Shown: in pieces, positions 45,600-59,300 of the stretch
Numbering within the stretch: position 1 is the stretch's first letter
Layout of the letters: each line of letters starts with the position of its first letter
Assembly (NCBI GenBank): GCA_017591395.1
Contig: WEDG01002489.1
Location: 1 to 64,000, forward strand
Direction: 5' to 3'
Source: Schistocephalus solidus
Taxonomy: Eukaryota > Platyhelminthes > Cestoda > Diphyllobothriidea > Diphyllobothriidae
DNA length: 64,000 nucleotides
Program-made: the position numbers and the translations under genes
Notes under the pieces: model-generated
Told to the model about the DNA's origin: nothing
The model's input: the letters and a program-made list of their open reading frames with translations, nothing else
Databases searched by the model: none

Positions 45600-45890
45600 T
45601 CCAGATGGATTCATATTCAAAGGCGAGGGTCTTCGCTCTTTCAAATGTGGAGATTCATGGCTTGGCATATACGATTACCCACCTCCATATCTATTCTAAC
45701 ATTCTCGACAAAAATAACGGTTATCGTGGTATTGATATTTCGGTATCCGCGATAGTGGTTTTGAGTCACGATTCTGTTATGGCAACAACATCGGGATTCC
45801 AGTCGGAAAATAACACCTGGTGTTCGTTGATTTTCGAAAAGAAACTTTGTGAATTAGTTTTAAAATACCTCATTTTCAACTGAGTAACGA
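45600..45890 (-). pseudogene. LINE endonuclease start, minus strand
   Basis: Minus strand: MRYFKTNSQSFFSKINEHQV, then LFSDWNPDVVAITES, LKTTIADTEISIPR and, further left, STFERAKTLAFEYESIWIK. This is the APE-type endonuclease start also present at 23180-22900 (SKVDELK, PDVVAITET, AVERAHA). It meets a plus-strand copy of the same segment at about 45890. Confidence 0.6.
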
Positions 45891-46345
45891 AATGTATGCA
45901 GCCGAAGCTCCGCTTTCTTTCTACGAGTGCACATTGTTTGTTCCAAAAAGCAGATGAACTGAAAGTATGGATATCTGTTGTGTATCCAGATGTCATTTCC
46001 ATTGAAAAAACTTATGTACAGGCCAAAATATCGGATGACGAATTTGCTATCGATGGATGAAACTCCTCCATCAAGCAAGGCTGTTTAAATTGGTGGGGGA
46101 AGATAAATTTACGCCCATACAGCAATCATTGTATCTGAACGCCGAGTTGGTTGCTCACGGGACTGCAAGGCAGTTTGGTCAAAGCTAAGGTGGCAAGCAG
46201 TAAAAGGTCTGGATTCTTTGACCATATATAGACCACCAAACCAAGGTGTTGATGAGACGATGGTAGAAATAAATAGAGGTGCAGCCCAAGCCTAAGACGT
46301 AATTATTGCCAAATATTTTAACGCAACATCGATTGACTGAAACGA
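45890..46345 (+). pseudogene. LINE endonuclease start, plus strand, head-to-head with the previous
   Basis: Plus strand in broken frames: KADELKVWISVVYPDVISIE (about 45948-46008), TYVQAKISDDEFAIDG, then SLTIYRPPNQGVDETMVEI (46216-46272) and AKYFNATSID (46309-46338) where GDFN would be. This is the same region of an APE endonuclease as the minus-strand piece to its left, so the two 5' ends face each other. No RT follows. Confidence 0.5.
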
Positions 46346-47735
46346 GTTATCAGTTAAGGTTAACTTGATTTTTTTAACGTCAGACTATTAAAGCTAACGC
46401 CAAATCCGTTTCTCGTAAGGAATGTTAGATTTTAAATGAAAATCAAAGAGGCTAAAAGGTGAATTTTCTGGACCTCATTTTTCCAAAGGAACCAATTTAT
46501 GTGCTTGAACTTGGGTCAATTGAGCTGTTTGTTAAGAGTAACCAGGTTATGCTGCTGGGGAAATATTGTCTGTATACAAATAACGTAATACATATTTTGA
46601 TCATGTACCCATCAGGTAAATATAAAAATACATTTTCGTGCCAATTTTATAGCAAGTAATCATACACTGTACAACATTCACTCAGTGTTTATAAAATAAG
46701 CAGTCTAATATGAAACTCGGTTGACGAGCAGTTAAAACAAATTTTCTTCGAGTTTGGTTGAAAAGACATGATACATGTGATTTGACTAGTATTCAAGTCG
46801 AAAAATTGAGGGACACGACCACCCTGCAGATTAGAGTTTATAGGGAGTACGAAAGGTTACAGTTTAAGGTAGAAATTTCAAAACCGGATGAGGCTATTCA
46901 CTGCAGGTGTGATCATAGTTTTTTTGAGATGCCAGTATAAGCAACCGTCAAGGTGTCCAGATAGGAAGAACCAACCGTGATCAAGTACAGTCCACGTAGA
47001 GTCCAAGTGAGGACAAGAAGTATCAGCAGATAGCGAAAACAGAGGAATCCACCATGATCGTTAACGTATTATTTGAGGTCAAAATGAGGAGATGACTGTA
47101 AATCTGACGGAAATCATCACTGCTGGTGGGGAGACGTAATATCAGTGCACTTGTCAGCCAAGGAAAATCAAGGATTTGTAAAATTATACGTGCGAGTTTC
47201 AATTTGAAAAAGCGTAACACTCCACGAACTACTATGGGTTATTGGGACGAGGTGACCACTTTCTCGGCGTGGACACAGGATGGGAATGGTGTAATCATGT
47301 TTTAACGAAGATTATCAGTATCCCTTCCACCCCTGACGTTGACACCTTCCTCCACTCACGTTCATCGCTCGTTTCTTGCTTCCTTCTACCGTCAGCATTC
47401 CTCATTGACCCTACCCCGCGGTTGCCAACAGCGCTACACTGCCCACTGGTATTCTAATTAATATGCGAGACCACCTGCACTCCAGACGGATAACAGTATG
47501 TGTACCATCAGGCTCTGTTTAATCCACTTGCCAAAATTTTAGGACTGTTTGATATCTCCTTTAACATATACTTCTCACTATTCAGCTTGTCTCTTATATC
47601 TAGGCATGCGTGCTTGCCGAGCGCTTAAAAACCAAGCTCAGTGTTTGCATTATAGGAAAACTATCTCAGGTCATGAAGTGATCCTCGACGCCTTCGGCCG
47701 CTGCACAAGTAAGGCAAGCATTATCTGCCCTTAAA
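46346..47735. other. No recognisable gene or element
   Basis: Plus-strand frames at 46459-46659, 46758-46940, 47242-47457 and 47549-47734 lack any recognisable motif. No simple repeats or tails stand out. Confidence 0.45.
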
Positions 47736-47739
47736 TGCT

Positions 47740-48190
47740 AAGAAGACATTTTGAAAGCCCAGAATTTTACTTTTCAGGAATGAAACAGACAATACTGACT
47801 TAACGCTTTCTGGGGTGCTAATGTAATTTTAATTTGAATACCGACAGCTTAGGTGACGATCTAAGCAAAGGCAACAAGAGCGAGTGGTTGGACGTAGAGG
47901 TGACGGACTAACACTGGCAGAATTGCGCGTGACTTATGACCGATCTACTAGCATGTGAGCTGCAATAAGTAGTAGAATACGGCTAGAGTTAAATGCGAAA
48001 CAGAAAAACCAAAAGTCAGCTTCCAGTCTCCTACCAATAAAAAAATTACGTTCACTTATGGGCATCTCTCAGTATAAGAAAGACTGGAAGAGTCTTTGAA
48101 TAAAAACTATCTGAAAATTTTCAGTTTTGCTGCGGTTAGTAGCATTCATCAGACCAAAGAAAGGACAGCAAAATTTAAGGAAAGGAAGAA
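47740..48190 (-). mobile_element. Jockey/CR1-group LINE, 3' coding end (family J, copy D)
   Basis: Minus strand: EFCCPFFGLMNATNRSKTEN followed by FQIVFIQRLFQSF (48190-48090), then RRLEADFWFF and further broken frames. It matches the C-terminal RT tail of copy A (LEFCCPFFGLMNESS, VRRLEAGFCLLF). Copy C starts about 800 bp away on the other strand. Confidence 0.55.
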
Positions 48191-49019
48191 CTAACATTCG
48201 CAAAAGATTTAGCTTCATTTCCAGAAGAAAGTAATTATGTGATACAAAGCTGCATAATTGCGCAACCTATGCAGAAATATGCTCGGTATTACGTGAAAAT
48301 GTAATATCGGATATCATTTCGAGAGAAATGACTCTGATTTGCTATAGCTTTCTTAGAACAGACCAGACATTTAATAATATAATATGTAACATGTTATGGG
48401 TAGAATAGATATTGCCGCTGCCATTTATAAAGAAATGTAGAGGTAAAAAGCAGTTTTTAAGTGAGTGTTATTTGAGGAAAAAATACCATCGGGTCCAGAA
48501 CTACTTGCCTAGGTAGAGCACGCAACAAAAAGGCTTAAAGGGAGATCTAAAAGATGTAGCAAAATAGTCTTCATCTATCGGAATAGTATGTCAGTTAGAA
48601 CAGAGATACGCTTCTTTGATGTTAACTTGGAAAGGAAGAAGCTAGTAGGGAGATAGAAGTTAGTGGCATGCAACTATAAGAAGTAGGTGGGACGCCAGGT
48701 TATAGTAGTTAGGGTGGCTCAAGTAACAAGTATTTGCCTTACACGGTAGAAGCGTGTACTTGTTCGGAGAGTAAAAACCTGAGGACGATTCCCGTTTGGA
48801 CTATTGGGATTATAAATAATAAGGCATTCGTTGGTGGCAGATGGAATTCTCACAGGCTATCACAATCAGTTATTTTTCAAGGCACACCTATGAATGCATA
48901 TATAACCATCGGGATTAAGGTTAAAGCTACACCAATGATTTAGAGCTCTCGCCTAACGCAAATTAAATTACGGCCAAAGCTGCCTCGATTTGTGGCTCTA
49001 TTTCTTAGAATTTCTATCT
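48191..49019. other. No recognisable gene or element
   Basis: About 830 bp between two family J ends. The only notable open frame, 48734-48943 on plus, has no motif. Confidence 0.4.
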
Positions 49020-49720
49020 TCCTAAAATTAAGAGTTTATCCAATGATACTTTTTCCCACTCTTGAATATTACTGCCTATGCTTTGGGTAAATGACTGAGT
49101 GTAGACATTCTAAGACATTTTACTTGGAAATTCTTAACTCCGATACTTTAAACTATCTTAAACTCGAATAAGTGACAGCTTAATAACCTAAAATTGCTAT
49201 GGGTTTGAATACTGGAAGCTGGCTTCTGTCTCCTTTTTCACCTCGATGATTGTTAAAATATTCCCCGAATTTCAGCCCTTACTCCGTTTTTCGTCCATAC
49301 AACCTAATAAATTCTTCACTGATTATACTTACTCGTATATACTCCTCTTCGAAACACTGTCTGTTTCTTGCTTCCAGGTATTGATTTTGACATAAGGATA
49401 TTATATAACCTGTCTGCTTTAAATGAAGACTGCATATCTATCGTAACAATGATTCGATTTACCATTTATTTACATATACTTTCCTTTCGCTTTCTCGATG
49501 ATCTCAACAAAGAACCATCTAGAATTCAGAAGTTTGTCTCCAAATTATGTCTTCCATGCATCGTTTCCCTCATGAACTATGATATCTTCATAACCCATGC
49601 CTCCGTAAAATGATTGCCAAACAAATGCGTCATATTGTGCATTCATTTTAAAGCACATTCATTTTCTTTGCCGATAGCTATCCTCAGAATTCCAATCTAA
49701 GTATTGAGATGTGCAGACCG
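49020..49720 (+). mobile_element. Jockey/CR1-group LINE, 3' end (family J, copy C)
   Basis: Parallels copies A and B. CCCACTCTTGAATATTACTG (49058 region) corresponds to CCCATTCTTGAATTTTGCTG of copy A, TACTGGAAGCTGGCTTCTGT (49210 region) to TACCGGAAGCTGGCTTCTGT of copy B, and CCTCAGAATTCCAATC-AAG (49682 region) to the shared 3'-UTR motif. Frames are destroyed. Confidence 0.55.
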
Positions 49721-49839
49721 CAGGTTAATTGTTAATTCTCAGGCGAAATAGCCCCCATGAGTGCACTAGGTTGACTTCTTCTTAATCAATTGCCGGATCG
49801 CCCACTATTCTTTCGTAATACACTCAGAAGTAATATAAC

Positions 49840-50060
49840 ATGCTGCTTCATATCCCCTTGCGAAGCAGTTTTGTTTCTCCTGCACCTTTTTTTAAAGAGA
49901 CGATCTTCGCAGCCATTTTTCGTCCCCTTTTGATTTTAACCATCATTTGGAATGTATTACCGACTCCAATGGTTCCATCGGTCCTTGAATTTCTCTTTCT
50001 TGACTCTTTAAAAACTGCTTAAACCTCATCTGCCATTGAATCTGTCGTGTCTTAAGGCGA
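49840..50060 (+). pseudogene. Possible LINE protein C-terminus
   Basis: The plus frame at 49840-50022 ends TIIWNVLPTPMVPS-LEFLFLDSLKTA, which has the W-N-x-L-P-x-x-x-V followed by S-L-K-x spacing of LINE RT C-termini. There is no other support, and the frame also reads as generic hydrophobic sequence. Confidence 0.3.
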
Positions 50061-53000
50061 TGGTCTTTGCAGCCTCTAACCTTCTCCCTGGTGTCGACTT
50101 TACACAGACGGTTGCCAATCGTGTCAGGTTGCTTTATTGGTGCCCTCAGCAATCAGCAATAAGAATAGCATAGTAGCATCTCTGGCACTTCGACAATGAC
50201 CCTTTCCTCGTTCGACCGTTAGCGAACTAATAATGCCCACGAAGGGTTCCCCTGTATAAAATCCTTGATGGTTACGCTTATAGCTCGTCTATACGCATAG
50301 TGATCACAGCTGCGGTAGTGAAAAGTATCCTCTGTAGTTACATGATTTGTCCCACGATAAGACGCATTTTGAACCCTAGTACGCTCTCATCAGCATGTTG
50401 ATCCTTCCTCACGCGTATGTTTTTCTCCCACGAGTGACAGTTTGTTTCTCCTTAAAAACTCCCTTACACCATTTTACATATATCTTTTCCATAACAATGC
50501 CCAAGGAGTTTTTTCCCTGTGCATTCCTTTTATTTATTTTTTGACCACACTGATTTGTGTTATTTGCCACTGCCAAGAAGTTGAACTACTATTTATAACT
50601 TATCTGTACACGCTTGCGCATTCGTAATATTGTTTCCTACGACAGTGCCACTCTGGGTACTCAAATAAAACTGCTATCTACCTGTCTAGCGTGCGTAACA
50701 AATAATTATTCGGGGGAATAACTGGGTCTATGGGGTTTAGAGACGAGTTACCTTTAAAGGCTTAATAAATCTACGAGAAGGCAGTTTATCATTAGATGGA
50801 ACTGTAGTACCTTTCTTTTGGGTCAAATTTGGATTTTTCTTAAGAACGTTCGGATGTTACTACTGTCATCTGTAGATCCCGTTCGGTAACAGTGTTTTAA
50901 ACGCATCGTCATGGTTGCTATCCATATCATATTGTCAAGGTTTGCCGACGCCTAAGCACCCTTATTTAACCGTTTGACAGAAAACCAACTTTCCACTGTC
51001 TTACGAATAGTTTCGTTTATGTGGCCAACTGAACCATACCAGTTTAAATTTCCGCCTTTTGCAAAGTAACATAAGCCTTTGCTCCTGCAGTAGTCATATA
51101 ACAATTTATTTGTCCACGTTCTATCCAATTATCGTGTCTTACTGTCAGTTATCTCTAGCTTCTTGCTTGACCAATGACTACACCCTACATTAAGAGGCCA
51201 GCTTTAGGCAAATCTTAACGAAAAATATATTTCCTGTTCGATTCTCGGAACATCTAATTTTTTCTTCAGAATAAGAATCCTGTTGCTCATTTTGCATCTA
51301 TTCGCATTTAAAGCCTGAATGTTGGTTTTGCTCTTTTTCCATGAACTGCTATGGCAGAACATGAAATATGTTATTATCTTTTCTTTGACATCATGGGAGG
51401 TCGAAAAGAACTCCGTCACAGATTACGATTACACGACAACCAGATGCAAATTAATAGCTACAGAAGTGAGATTTGGTAGACACGGCACTTTGTTTGTCAT
51501 TCAGCTGTTTTCTTTTCTCTCTCATTCTGCACTGCATTTACAAAGATTGAATCAAACTGGCTTACCGCTCCTCTTCTCCCTATATTCTCTGCCGTCTTAC
51601 GATGCAAAAACGGTAAAAAGTACTGAGAGTATCTTCACCATTGCTAGTGCTTGGTCTCCCTTCTCCTCAATTACCGGTTAAAAGAGTGTAAGCCTTCCAA
51701 TCACATATTCAGAAACTGGAACTTACCACTAGGACCAAATGTCCAGAGTATGTGAATAAGAGTCGAGATACCTACACGACTTTAATTGAACAATCTGTGT
51801 TTTTCCATAGATCGCGTCACGTTATGAACTTGTTTGATGGAAAGTCTAGCATTCGCCCAATAAATCAAATGCCATAAATATAATATAGTATTTTTTTCGG
51901 CCAACAGGTGGGAACTAAAGAACTGTAATTCAGAGAATGTGGAAACAAGTGACTTTTTCGTAGTCATTTAAAGATAGAATTTGTATTTGTTGCTCTACAT
52001 GATAAGAGATCATGGAAAGAGATCATTTCCAACGTCAAAAAGCTTAACTACATTTATAAAACAGACCACTCTCAAATCTGGTTCTAATATTGCAAAAATT
52101 AACAGCACCTAAGACCTTGTTTGCCTCTTTGACAAACGTTTTAGATATCGGAGCTAACGCAGTGTTGTTGCCAAAAAAATAAGCCGATATAAACCTATAA
52201 AAGTATAATGTTTTGTCTAAAAATTCAAATAAAGGCGGTTCTGAAGGCTATCAGTACCGTTTACGTATGTTGTCTTGTGTAGCTAACGTAGTATTTCGTT
52301 TCACCTCCATAAATATACCTTAAACAATAGAAGACATTTATATTAGCATGAAGTAAAAAAAACAATTGAAAAGGAAAGTCATTAAAGTCAACGTTTGACA
52401 TCAGCAACCTGTGCTTTATATTTCTAAAATATATTTCTACTCAAATAGATAAAAACTTGGTGTTAAAAAATGGATGCATTTTCAGCAGTAAATATGATCA
52501 GAATTTTTTCTGTCATGCATCTCCTTGTTTGGCTGACTAGGAGTGTATATTCAAATGGGCCCGGTTTAAACTCTAAAATTATTTCCAAAATATTTTCCAG
52601 CACTGCATACGAGCACTGCGCTGGATAAGCAGTTTATCGATCCGGGCTACAAACAACAGAGTAAGTGGGAGTGTAAACGTTACGCACATGTAGTAATCAA
52701 TAAAATTCAATACGGCAACCATCATGAATAACTTGCAGATAAAAACTTATTGAGCTTTTACTCCAGAAAATAGATAACGATTACTGATTATCTCATTTTA
52801 AAGAATAAACCTCACCATGTCACTCAGTACCTTCATGATTATTTTAAATTAATGTGAAAAAATGCAAAGTACTAATAAACACACGTGTTTAAGAGAACAT
52901 TGACATTTTTTTTGTTACTTATCGTCATATGTCAAACAGTAAAACTAAATGACATTAAGGGTCTTTAATTTAAAAATTCTATTTTCGCCAAATGACATTA

Positions 53001-53530
53001 TAATTTTTTGTTAAATGTGTGGCATAGAGCCGAATATTTTCTCCTCATAATGACAAAAAGGCAGATATTTTGTCTTTTTCTAATCAAAACAAAATCTTTA
53101 AACTGAAAAGATTTAGAACCAGCAGTAATTGAATGCTGGTAACTGTGAAGGGACAAGCTTATCAACTGACATAAAAAAACACGACCTGTTCAGTTCTTAA
53201 GTCATATAGTACCTAAAGTAATTTGATATTCTTTAGGGTTTTTTGATACTGGACGTAGCAAAACGGCCGGGTGACCACCTATCTCAAATACTTTAGGCGT
53301 CTTCACTAAGTCGGTCCTCAATGTTTGGTATACAATTGAATATTAAGCATTACTTTGCTAACAATTTTCCAATCTGATATAAGAGAGAGTAGAGGAAGTC
53401 GACCAAACACATCTTATGAAGCAAAGCATAACTGCTTAAAGAAAATTTACTTATTGTTTTATATATCATATTAGAACGACCGAGTTTGAATTGCATTTTC
53501 AACATAATTTGATGTGCTTTTTCTTCGATT
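50061..53530. other. No recognisable gene; composition turns AT-rich near 51.9 kb
   Basis: To about 51.7 kb short frames occur on both strands (50442-50627 plus, 51319-51681 plus, 51204-51419 minus) with no motif I can name. Beyond about 51.9 kb open frames practically disappear and A/T runs dominate. I see no tail, ribozyme or protein motif. Confidence 0.45.
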
Positions 53531-53538
53531 TTATAGAA

Positions 53539-53825
53539 AGACTAAATGCTCAAAGTTATGTGTCTGTCTGCATAGAGTCGAACCATATCGTACTGTAAGA
53601 GTACTGGTAAGTAAAAACAGTTTTTTCGAAATATTTTGTGCGTTGAGTTAGGGCGTCATTTGATAGTTATATAAAAACATAACCCAAAAAGAAGACTGAA
53701 TGTTTAAGGTTGTGTGTCTTTTCGCAAATAGACATAACATATTGCACTGTAAAGTGTCCTGCTTATAAAAAGGCCGTATTTTGAAATATTTGCTGCGTAG
53801 AATAAGGGCATCATTTGATAGTTAA
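53539..53825 (+). repeat. Tandem duplication, period 154 bp
   Basis: 53539-53670 and 53693-53825 are diverged copies. Both begin AGACT-AATG and end GTCATTTGATAGTTA / ATCATTTGATAGTTA, and between these share ATGTGTCT / TGTGTGTCT, TACTGTAAGAGTACTGG / CACTGTAAAGTGTCC and GAAATATTT-GTGCGT. There is no coding sense in either. It is a simple local duplication, old enough to have diverged by an estimated quarter of positions. Confidence 0.65.
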
Positions 53826-56287
53826 CTCGGTCAAATATTCCCGTTATTAAAACAAAGTTGCCAGGGTTAAAATTTTAGTCCACATCAACGAATGGATACC
53901 GTGCGTACAAGGTTAACAGGCTGACTCACCCATACCAACTATGCGGGATACCAAATGCGAAATCATCAATTTTTCAAAGAGGAAATGACAATCGTGTGAC
54001 TGATGCTTCATTTCGCCTTGAGATGCATTGGCTTAGGCTTTTTATGTGTTCTGTAGCCACCCTGCGGTTTACTTGGCAACAAGTGAATCCCTATTCCTGG
54101 TATCGAATTGTGATCCTGTTTTTAAATTCTGATGCATCAAAGAATGATTCGGATAAGAGAAAATGACGATAATCAACAGATTCAACTTTGGTTAGCCAGT
54201 GTATTAAGGCCATCTACTGGGTCTTACAAATAATAAATTTGCAAAATTGGCAAGCATTTCGGAATGACATGAGATATTTGGGTAACTTATCATATTTGTG
54301 ATTGATCGAACGGCGATTAAAATAATATTATTCCATTCTATTACTGGAGATGTTTATTGCTTTTTGAATTCTTGTCTTCAAATTAAATTGTCTGTCTGTC
54401 TATTCGGGTATGTTTTGCTTTATCTACAATATGAAATAGACACGCTATCTGATCCTTAGAATATCAAAACTATTTAAAGGATATAATTTTGACTAAGGTT
54501 ATATTATGTGGTATGACATTCCAAACAGGCGTAAGACATTTGAACGTTAATTTAAATTAAAAAAGAATAAAGAGCTCTTCTATTAACAGAATTAATTTCT
54601 AACAATTCTCAAACTGCTTATAACACGGCCTGTCATCTGTAGAATGACACGTTATTCAAAGTTCAGCATACAGACGTATAGACGTACATGGATACACTAG
54701 ATGCCTCCTCGTCCTTAGTGGGTGATCAACGAGCCATGCCCGACATGGAGGATCCCACATTTGTCGCGCTTAGAGTCAAAGGGTTAAAGGGTTAAATGGC
54801 GCTTCTGTCGGTGGCCCGACATCTTGCACCTGTGCAGTTTGGCTTTTCGAAAGTTTATAGGAGACTTTAAGCTAGAAAAGTATAGTAAATACAAGAAGGT
54901 TCTCGATGGTTTATATCTGGTGTTGATATTTGGAACAGACGGCATCCGAACAATGTCGGGCATTAGGTCTAAAGCAAGCCCACGGCAAAGTAAATATTAA
55001 GCGTATATTTGAGTACAGGTTACCAAGCAAGAAGAACACCAAGGGGCCTCTAGAAAGTTATGGTTTATCTGTAGACAGCGGATAGATCATAGATAAATAC
55101 TTTGGTGGTTTTGTAAGGTAGAAAATTGTGCAGAATAACTCCAAGATAAACCAACCACATTAAGATGCACTTCTATTTGGCCGTCTTTATAAACGTCCAG
55201 TACTTGAAATAAAGTTACTTATGTAATCTGAATTTGTGTATTAATTTAAGTACGTTTTAAGTGCAAATACCAGCCAAACGGTACTTTCTTGAAACCACTT
55301 AGCCCAAAACTACGTATTCCCCAAATATAATACGCGAGGAAAGAGTAAATATGACTAAAAAACTGTATAAATAAAAGAAAAACAAAGGCCGCAAATGGTC
55401 TACTAAAAGAGTATTGTAACTACCCATTTACAAACACTTCTTAAAAATATACCACACGGTCCATTTGCACGGGAAAATTAATTGAACCCATTATGGTATA
55501 TTCAGAATAGCACAGAGGAGTCAACGATTTTTTAAAATGAAATGCATGCAACTTTTCTTTTAGAAACCCCGTAACGTCAGTCTAATGTTAAGCAGGTTCA
55601 AAAACCTTCAGAAAACGAAATCATTTAACAAATCTGAAAGATATCCTTTCTTCAATGGAAAAAGTTTGGGGAACACATAGTCTTCCGCAAAATGTGTGCA
55701 GAGGACGATAAACTATGCATAGCTGACACGATAACGGTGCAAATATGTCAAAAACGTAATCAATCAAGAAATGCATAATAAATAGTAGCCATTTTTACTA
55801 AGTGGGTTTTTGAAAGAACCCAAAAGCTGTTCTCCGGTCATGGCTAGACTCTCTTGGGATTATGCCGCAGGATAATTGGAATAGCAACCCAGCATAATTT
55901 AACCGTACTACTCCAGATGCATTTGAGTATATGGGTCAGCATTCATAAAATACGTCACGTTCGATAACCTGCATGATGGCAAATCAGCTAGCTTTGAGAA
56001 TCGTACCTTAATTAGCAGGTCGGTAAGTAAGTAAGTCGAAAACGGGCACATGCCACGTAAGATGCGATCGGCAATATGCAAAGCAGCATGACTTGTTTAA
56101 CCTGATCTAACCAAACAAGGACACAATTTTTGAAACTCCTGAGAGAGCGACCCAAATAAACAGCTGATCAGGAATTTGAAAGCAAAAAACGCTGATTTCT
56201 GTCCTTTATTTGGAAAGACTGGAAATTAAACTGAACTACTTGGAAGCCCCGTCATAAACTTGATCGGGGAAAAAATAATTTTTCAAA

Positions 56288-56378
56288 TCAGAAGACAAAG
56301 ATGCAGTCACTGAAACATGGTGTTTTTGGCCCAAAGTTACGGATTCTAACCCACGTTTATGCTCAGAGACAGTTGCAG
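56288..56378 (-). ncRNA. Strongly decayed PLE tail with hammerhead remnant
   Basis: Minus strand: CTGAGCA (56366-56360) for CUGANGA, with the conserved G changed, then AGAATCCGTAACTTTGGGCC where AGAATCCGAAACGTCAGGCC is expected, then AAAAACACCATGTTTCAGTG and a TCTTTGTCTTCTGAT border. The border and spacing match the PLE-1 tail. It is the only element trace found in the AT-rich right part and is too degraded to be active. Confidence 0.5.
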
Positions 56379-59300
56379 TCCAAAAATGTATGAAAACAGA
56401 CAGGTCAAATGTGGCTTACTTGTTGATTTTCATTTGATGTACTGAAATATCTAATCACCACATTTTGTGCGCGAAGATCTACTTACGCTTGCAGTCTTTA
56501 TGTGGAAAAGAGAGTAAAATATCCTACGTAGGTTAGATTGGTAACAAGTATTTTACGATTTATGTAGGAAACGTGCAATACTTCATAATTTAGATGGAAC
56601 AAGATCCTATGCACTCGGTTTAAATGTTTTGCTGCAGTGACATTTTTGTTTTCAAGGAGGTGTAAATGCAAAAGCAAACGTCTCTCGGGAATTAAGATGT
56701 AGAAAGATAGTGTTGAAATGAAAAGTTAAATTTGAACGAATACAAAATCAATGCGGGCATTTTTTAAGGACAAATATCGTTTTGAATGAAAATTCTACAC
56801 GTATCATGTGCAGACTCTGTTCGGGCTTAGTATTTGGATTTTGATGTCAGGTTAACGCGCAAGCAACAGATATCTATGCGGACTCATTCCTTATTTGGAT
56901 GTTTGCACTTTGGAACGCATCAGGATATATCAGAATTAATAGAATTGTAAAATAACAGATAGTAGCAGAAATTAATCAAGAAGTGCAGCTGCGTCTAAAG
57001 AAATGCTTTTCAATGCACGAAAAGAGGATGGCCGTGAAATTTGCAACATGTTGGAAGTAAAAAAAAAATTCCACAAATTTTACATTCCAAACTGATCTTT
57101 AACAGAATTTTCACTAAGCTTGCGCTAAATGTGTAAAATGGAAGGAAAAAAATCATTTGACACCATGACGTAACCTAATGAGCAATTGACACAACAGCAT
57201 GGAAAGTTTTAAAGTCCAAAATTATTAAAATGTTTAAGGGCAGTCTGTATTGTAACCTATATAATCTTAACTGTAAAAAGCAGTATTCTCAACAAAAATC
57301 TGCGGTTAAATGGTGCGGCTTAAGCAGGCAAAATCGAATCGGATTATGTTGTTAAAAAATGATGTTGAAAGGAATGTACCCCTGCTGTATCTGATAGCCG
57401 GATAAGAAATACCACGTGAATTATCAAACTAATAAGCAGTGATTAAAATATTGGAGGGCGATAAGTGCGCACGTGCAAAACAAAAATTTCACTTTGCCTT
57501 TGCTTCCTTTTGAGCATCCGGAAGGCATTGTGACATGTCTGCAATATTCGTGCTCAAAATACCTCTAAAATGATGTGGTTTAAACAACGCTTATTAGATA
57601 AAAATTGGAATTCTGTTATATCGTTCACTTTCTATTAAATTATGCTAATACTTGAGCACTTGAGGGTCACGACTGAAGCATACTCTCTCAGAGAAAAACA
57701 TTGTTAATGTTTAAACGATTAAAAAGCCAAATGTCTATTTTAGGTGTTTCTGTGTTAGGATCAAAATGGCCCACGCAAACACTCAGGTATTGGAAAGCGT
57801 GTACTATGGATCAAAAGAAATAGCATTTTAAACATATTAAAGCGCTGTCGGAATTGATAACTGTACTAATCAGAAAACGGAAACAAGACGATTTTGGTGC
57901 GTTGTGAATTCCTGCGCTTAACTGTCAAGTTCCTACGTTCGTGTATTTTTTGCTGTCGACCTGGCTGAAAACCCGGAACAAGAAAAAGTAGCAGCCATGA
58001 CAGTGACCTATACATAGGTCAGACGTCACGTTTTTTACTAACAGTGAAAATGCTTTATTTTGCCTTTTGCTTGAATATAATGTGTATTTCTGCCAGTAAA
58101 GTTGCCGAAAATAACCCATTAAGTGGTCTATTTCTTTCAAACATTAAACACTCTTGTTAAATCTACTCGTGCATGCCATGTGAAATATGAGGATTAAACA
58201 GTACGCATGATTTTTTGTTTAATGAGATAATGGGTAATCACCAGAACTATGGTGGTTACAAGGGAAGCATAGGAAACATGTTTCCTTAAGTTATCGTTAT
58301 CCTAATCATCTTATTTTATTTTTCAAACAGTTTGACAAAAGGTGTGGATTAAGCTAGATTAAGCTAGAAGGTTCCGTTCTACAATCAGACTGGTGTGTCC
58401 AGCTTACTAAAGTATATGGGAAGCGGACATCTAAATCGCGCATGTCCCGTATAAGAGCAGATCTATAAAATTCTCCTGATCAATATTTGCACAAATGTCT
58501 CAAAATAATTTGGTTAATCGGTTTGGTTGTATGTTATCTTTGGCTTTAAAGGCCAACAAACGAAAGATTTCCAAAAACCTTTTTTTGCCACCGATTACAA
58601 AATAACAACTGATAACCATAACCAAAATCGCCTACGTAACCTGCAGATAGACAATAGGGCTAAAGTCATAAAAACAATTAACAGCCAGTCTTTTCATGAG
58701 AAAACCTGTCTTATCGTTCCTCATGGTATGCTGACTGAAATGTAATGTTTGCTGTTATCCTTGCAAGTTTGTTTATTAAAAAAACTAATAGAAAGAATAT
58801 GTGATTTCATTACATTTATTGAATCTATTAACTTATTCCTTTTATAATAATTCCAGTAAAAAACCAGTGATTTAAAAGGAACAAAACTTGCCTTTTGTTA
58901 AACAAGATCAAGCGCAATACACCTTTTGTGCTTCCCTGGGCAAGAGTCTGTGAAACTAACATACCTGCAATGTGCCAATGTAAAAAATTATTCATATTTC
59001 CTACCTAGCAAAATAATTTCCAATAAGGCAGAAAGGAAACATGCAAAAAACACATCCTTTCCTGGTTGCGCAAACTACAAATTGCGTCTTAGATAACACG
59101 CAACTCAGGGGTTCAGATATTGAAACACTTCATCGAATATGCACCAGCACGTTTTCTTGAAACCGGTTCAAGTTTTGTTTTGCTAAAGTTAAAACTGCCT
59201 GGCACTTATTAGATGTAAGATATGTGCCCTAACTCCTATCTCTAATAGTACAGGAACCCTCATATACGGGGCTGAGGGTGCTAGTCGGTCCTGCAGGCCT

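Noticed and set aside
48100..48160. CTGATGA on the minus strand followed by a CTGAAAATTTTCAG palindrome, looking like a hammerhead with helix III
   Set aside because: The stretch is coding sequence of a LINE C-terminus (GLMNATNRSKTEN), shared with the copy at 2420; GAAA is AAAA and the bases after the palindrome do not provide the U-H cleavage site.
54779..54796. GGGTTAAAGGGTTAAA, telomere-like
   Set aside because: Only two units and not the TTAGGG repeat; no array.
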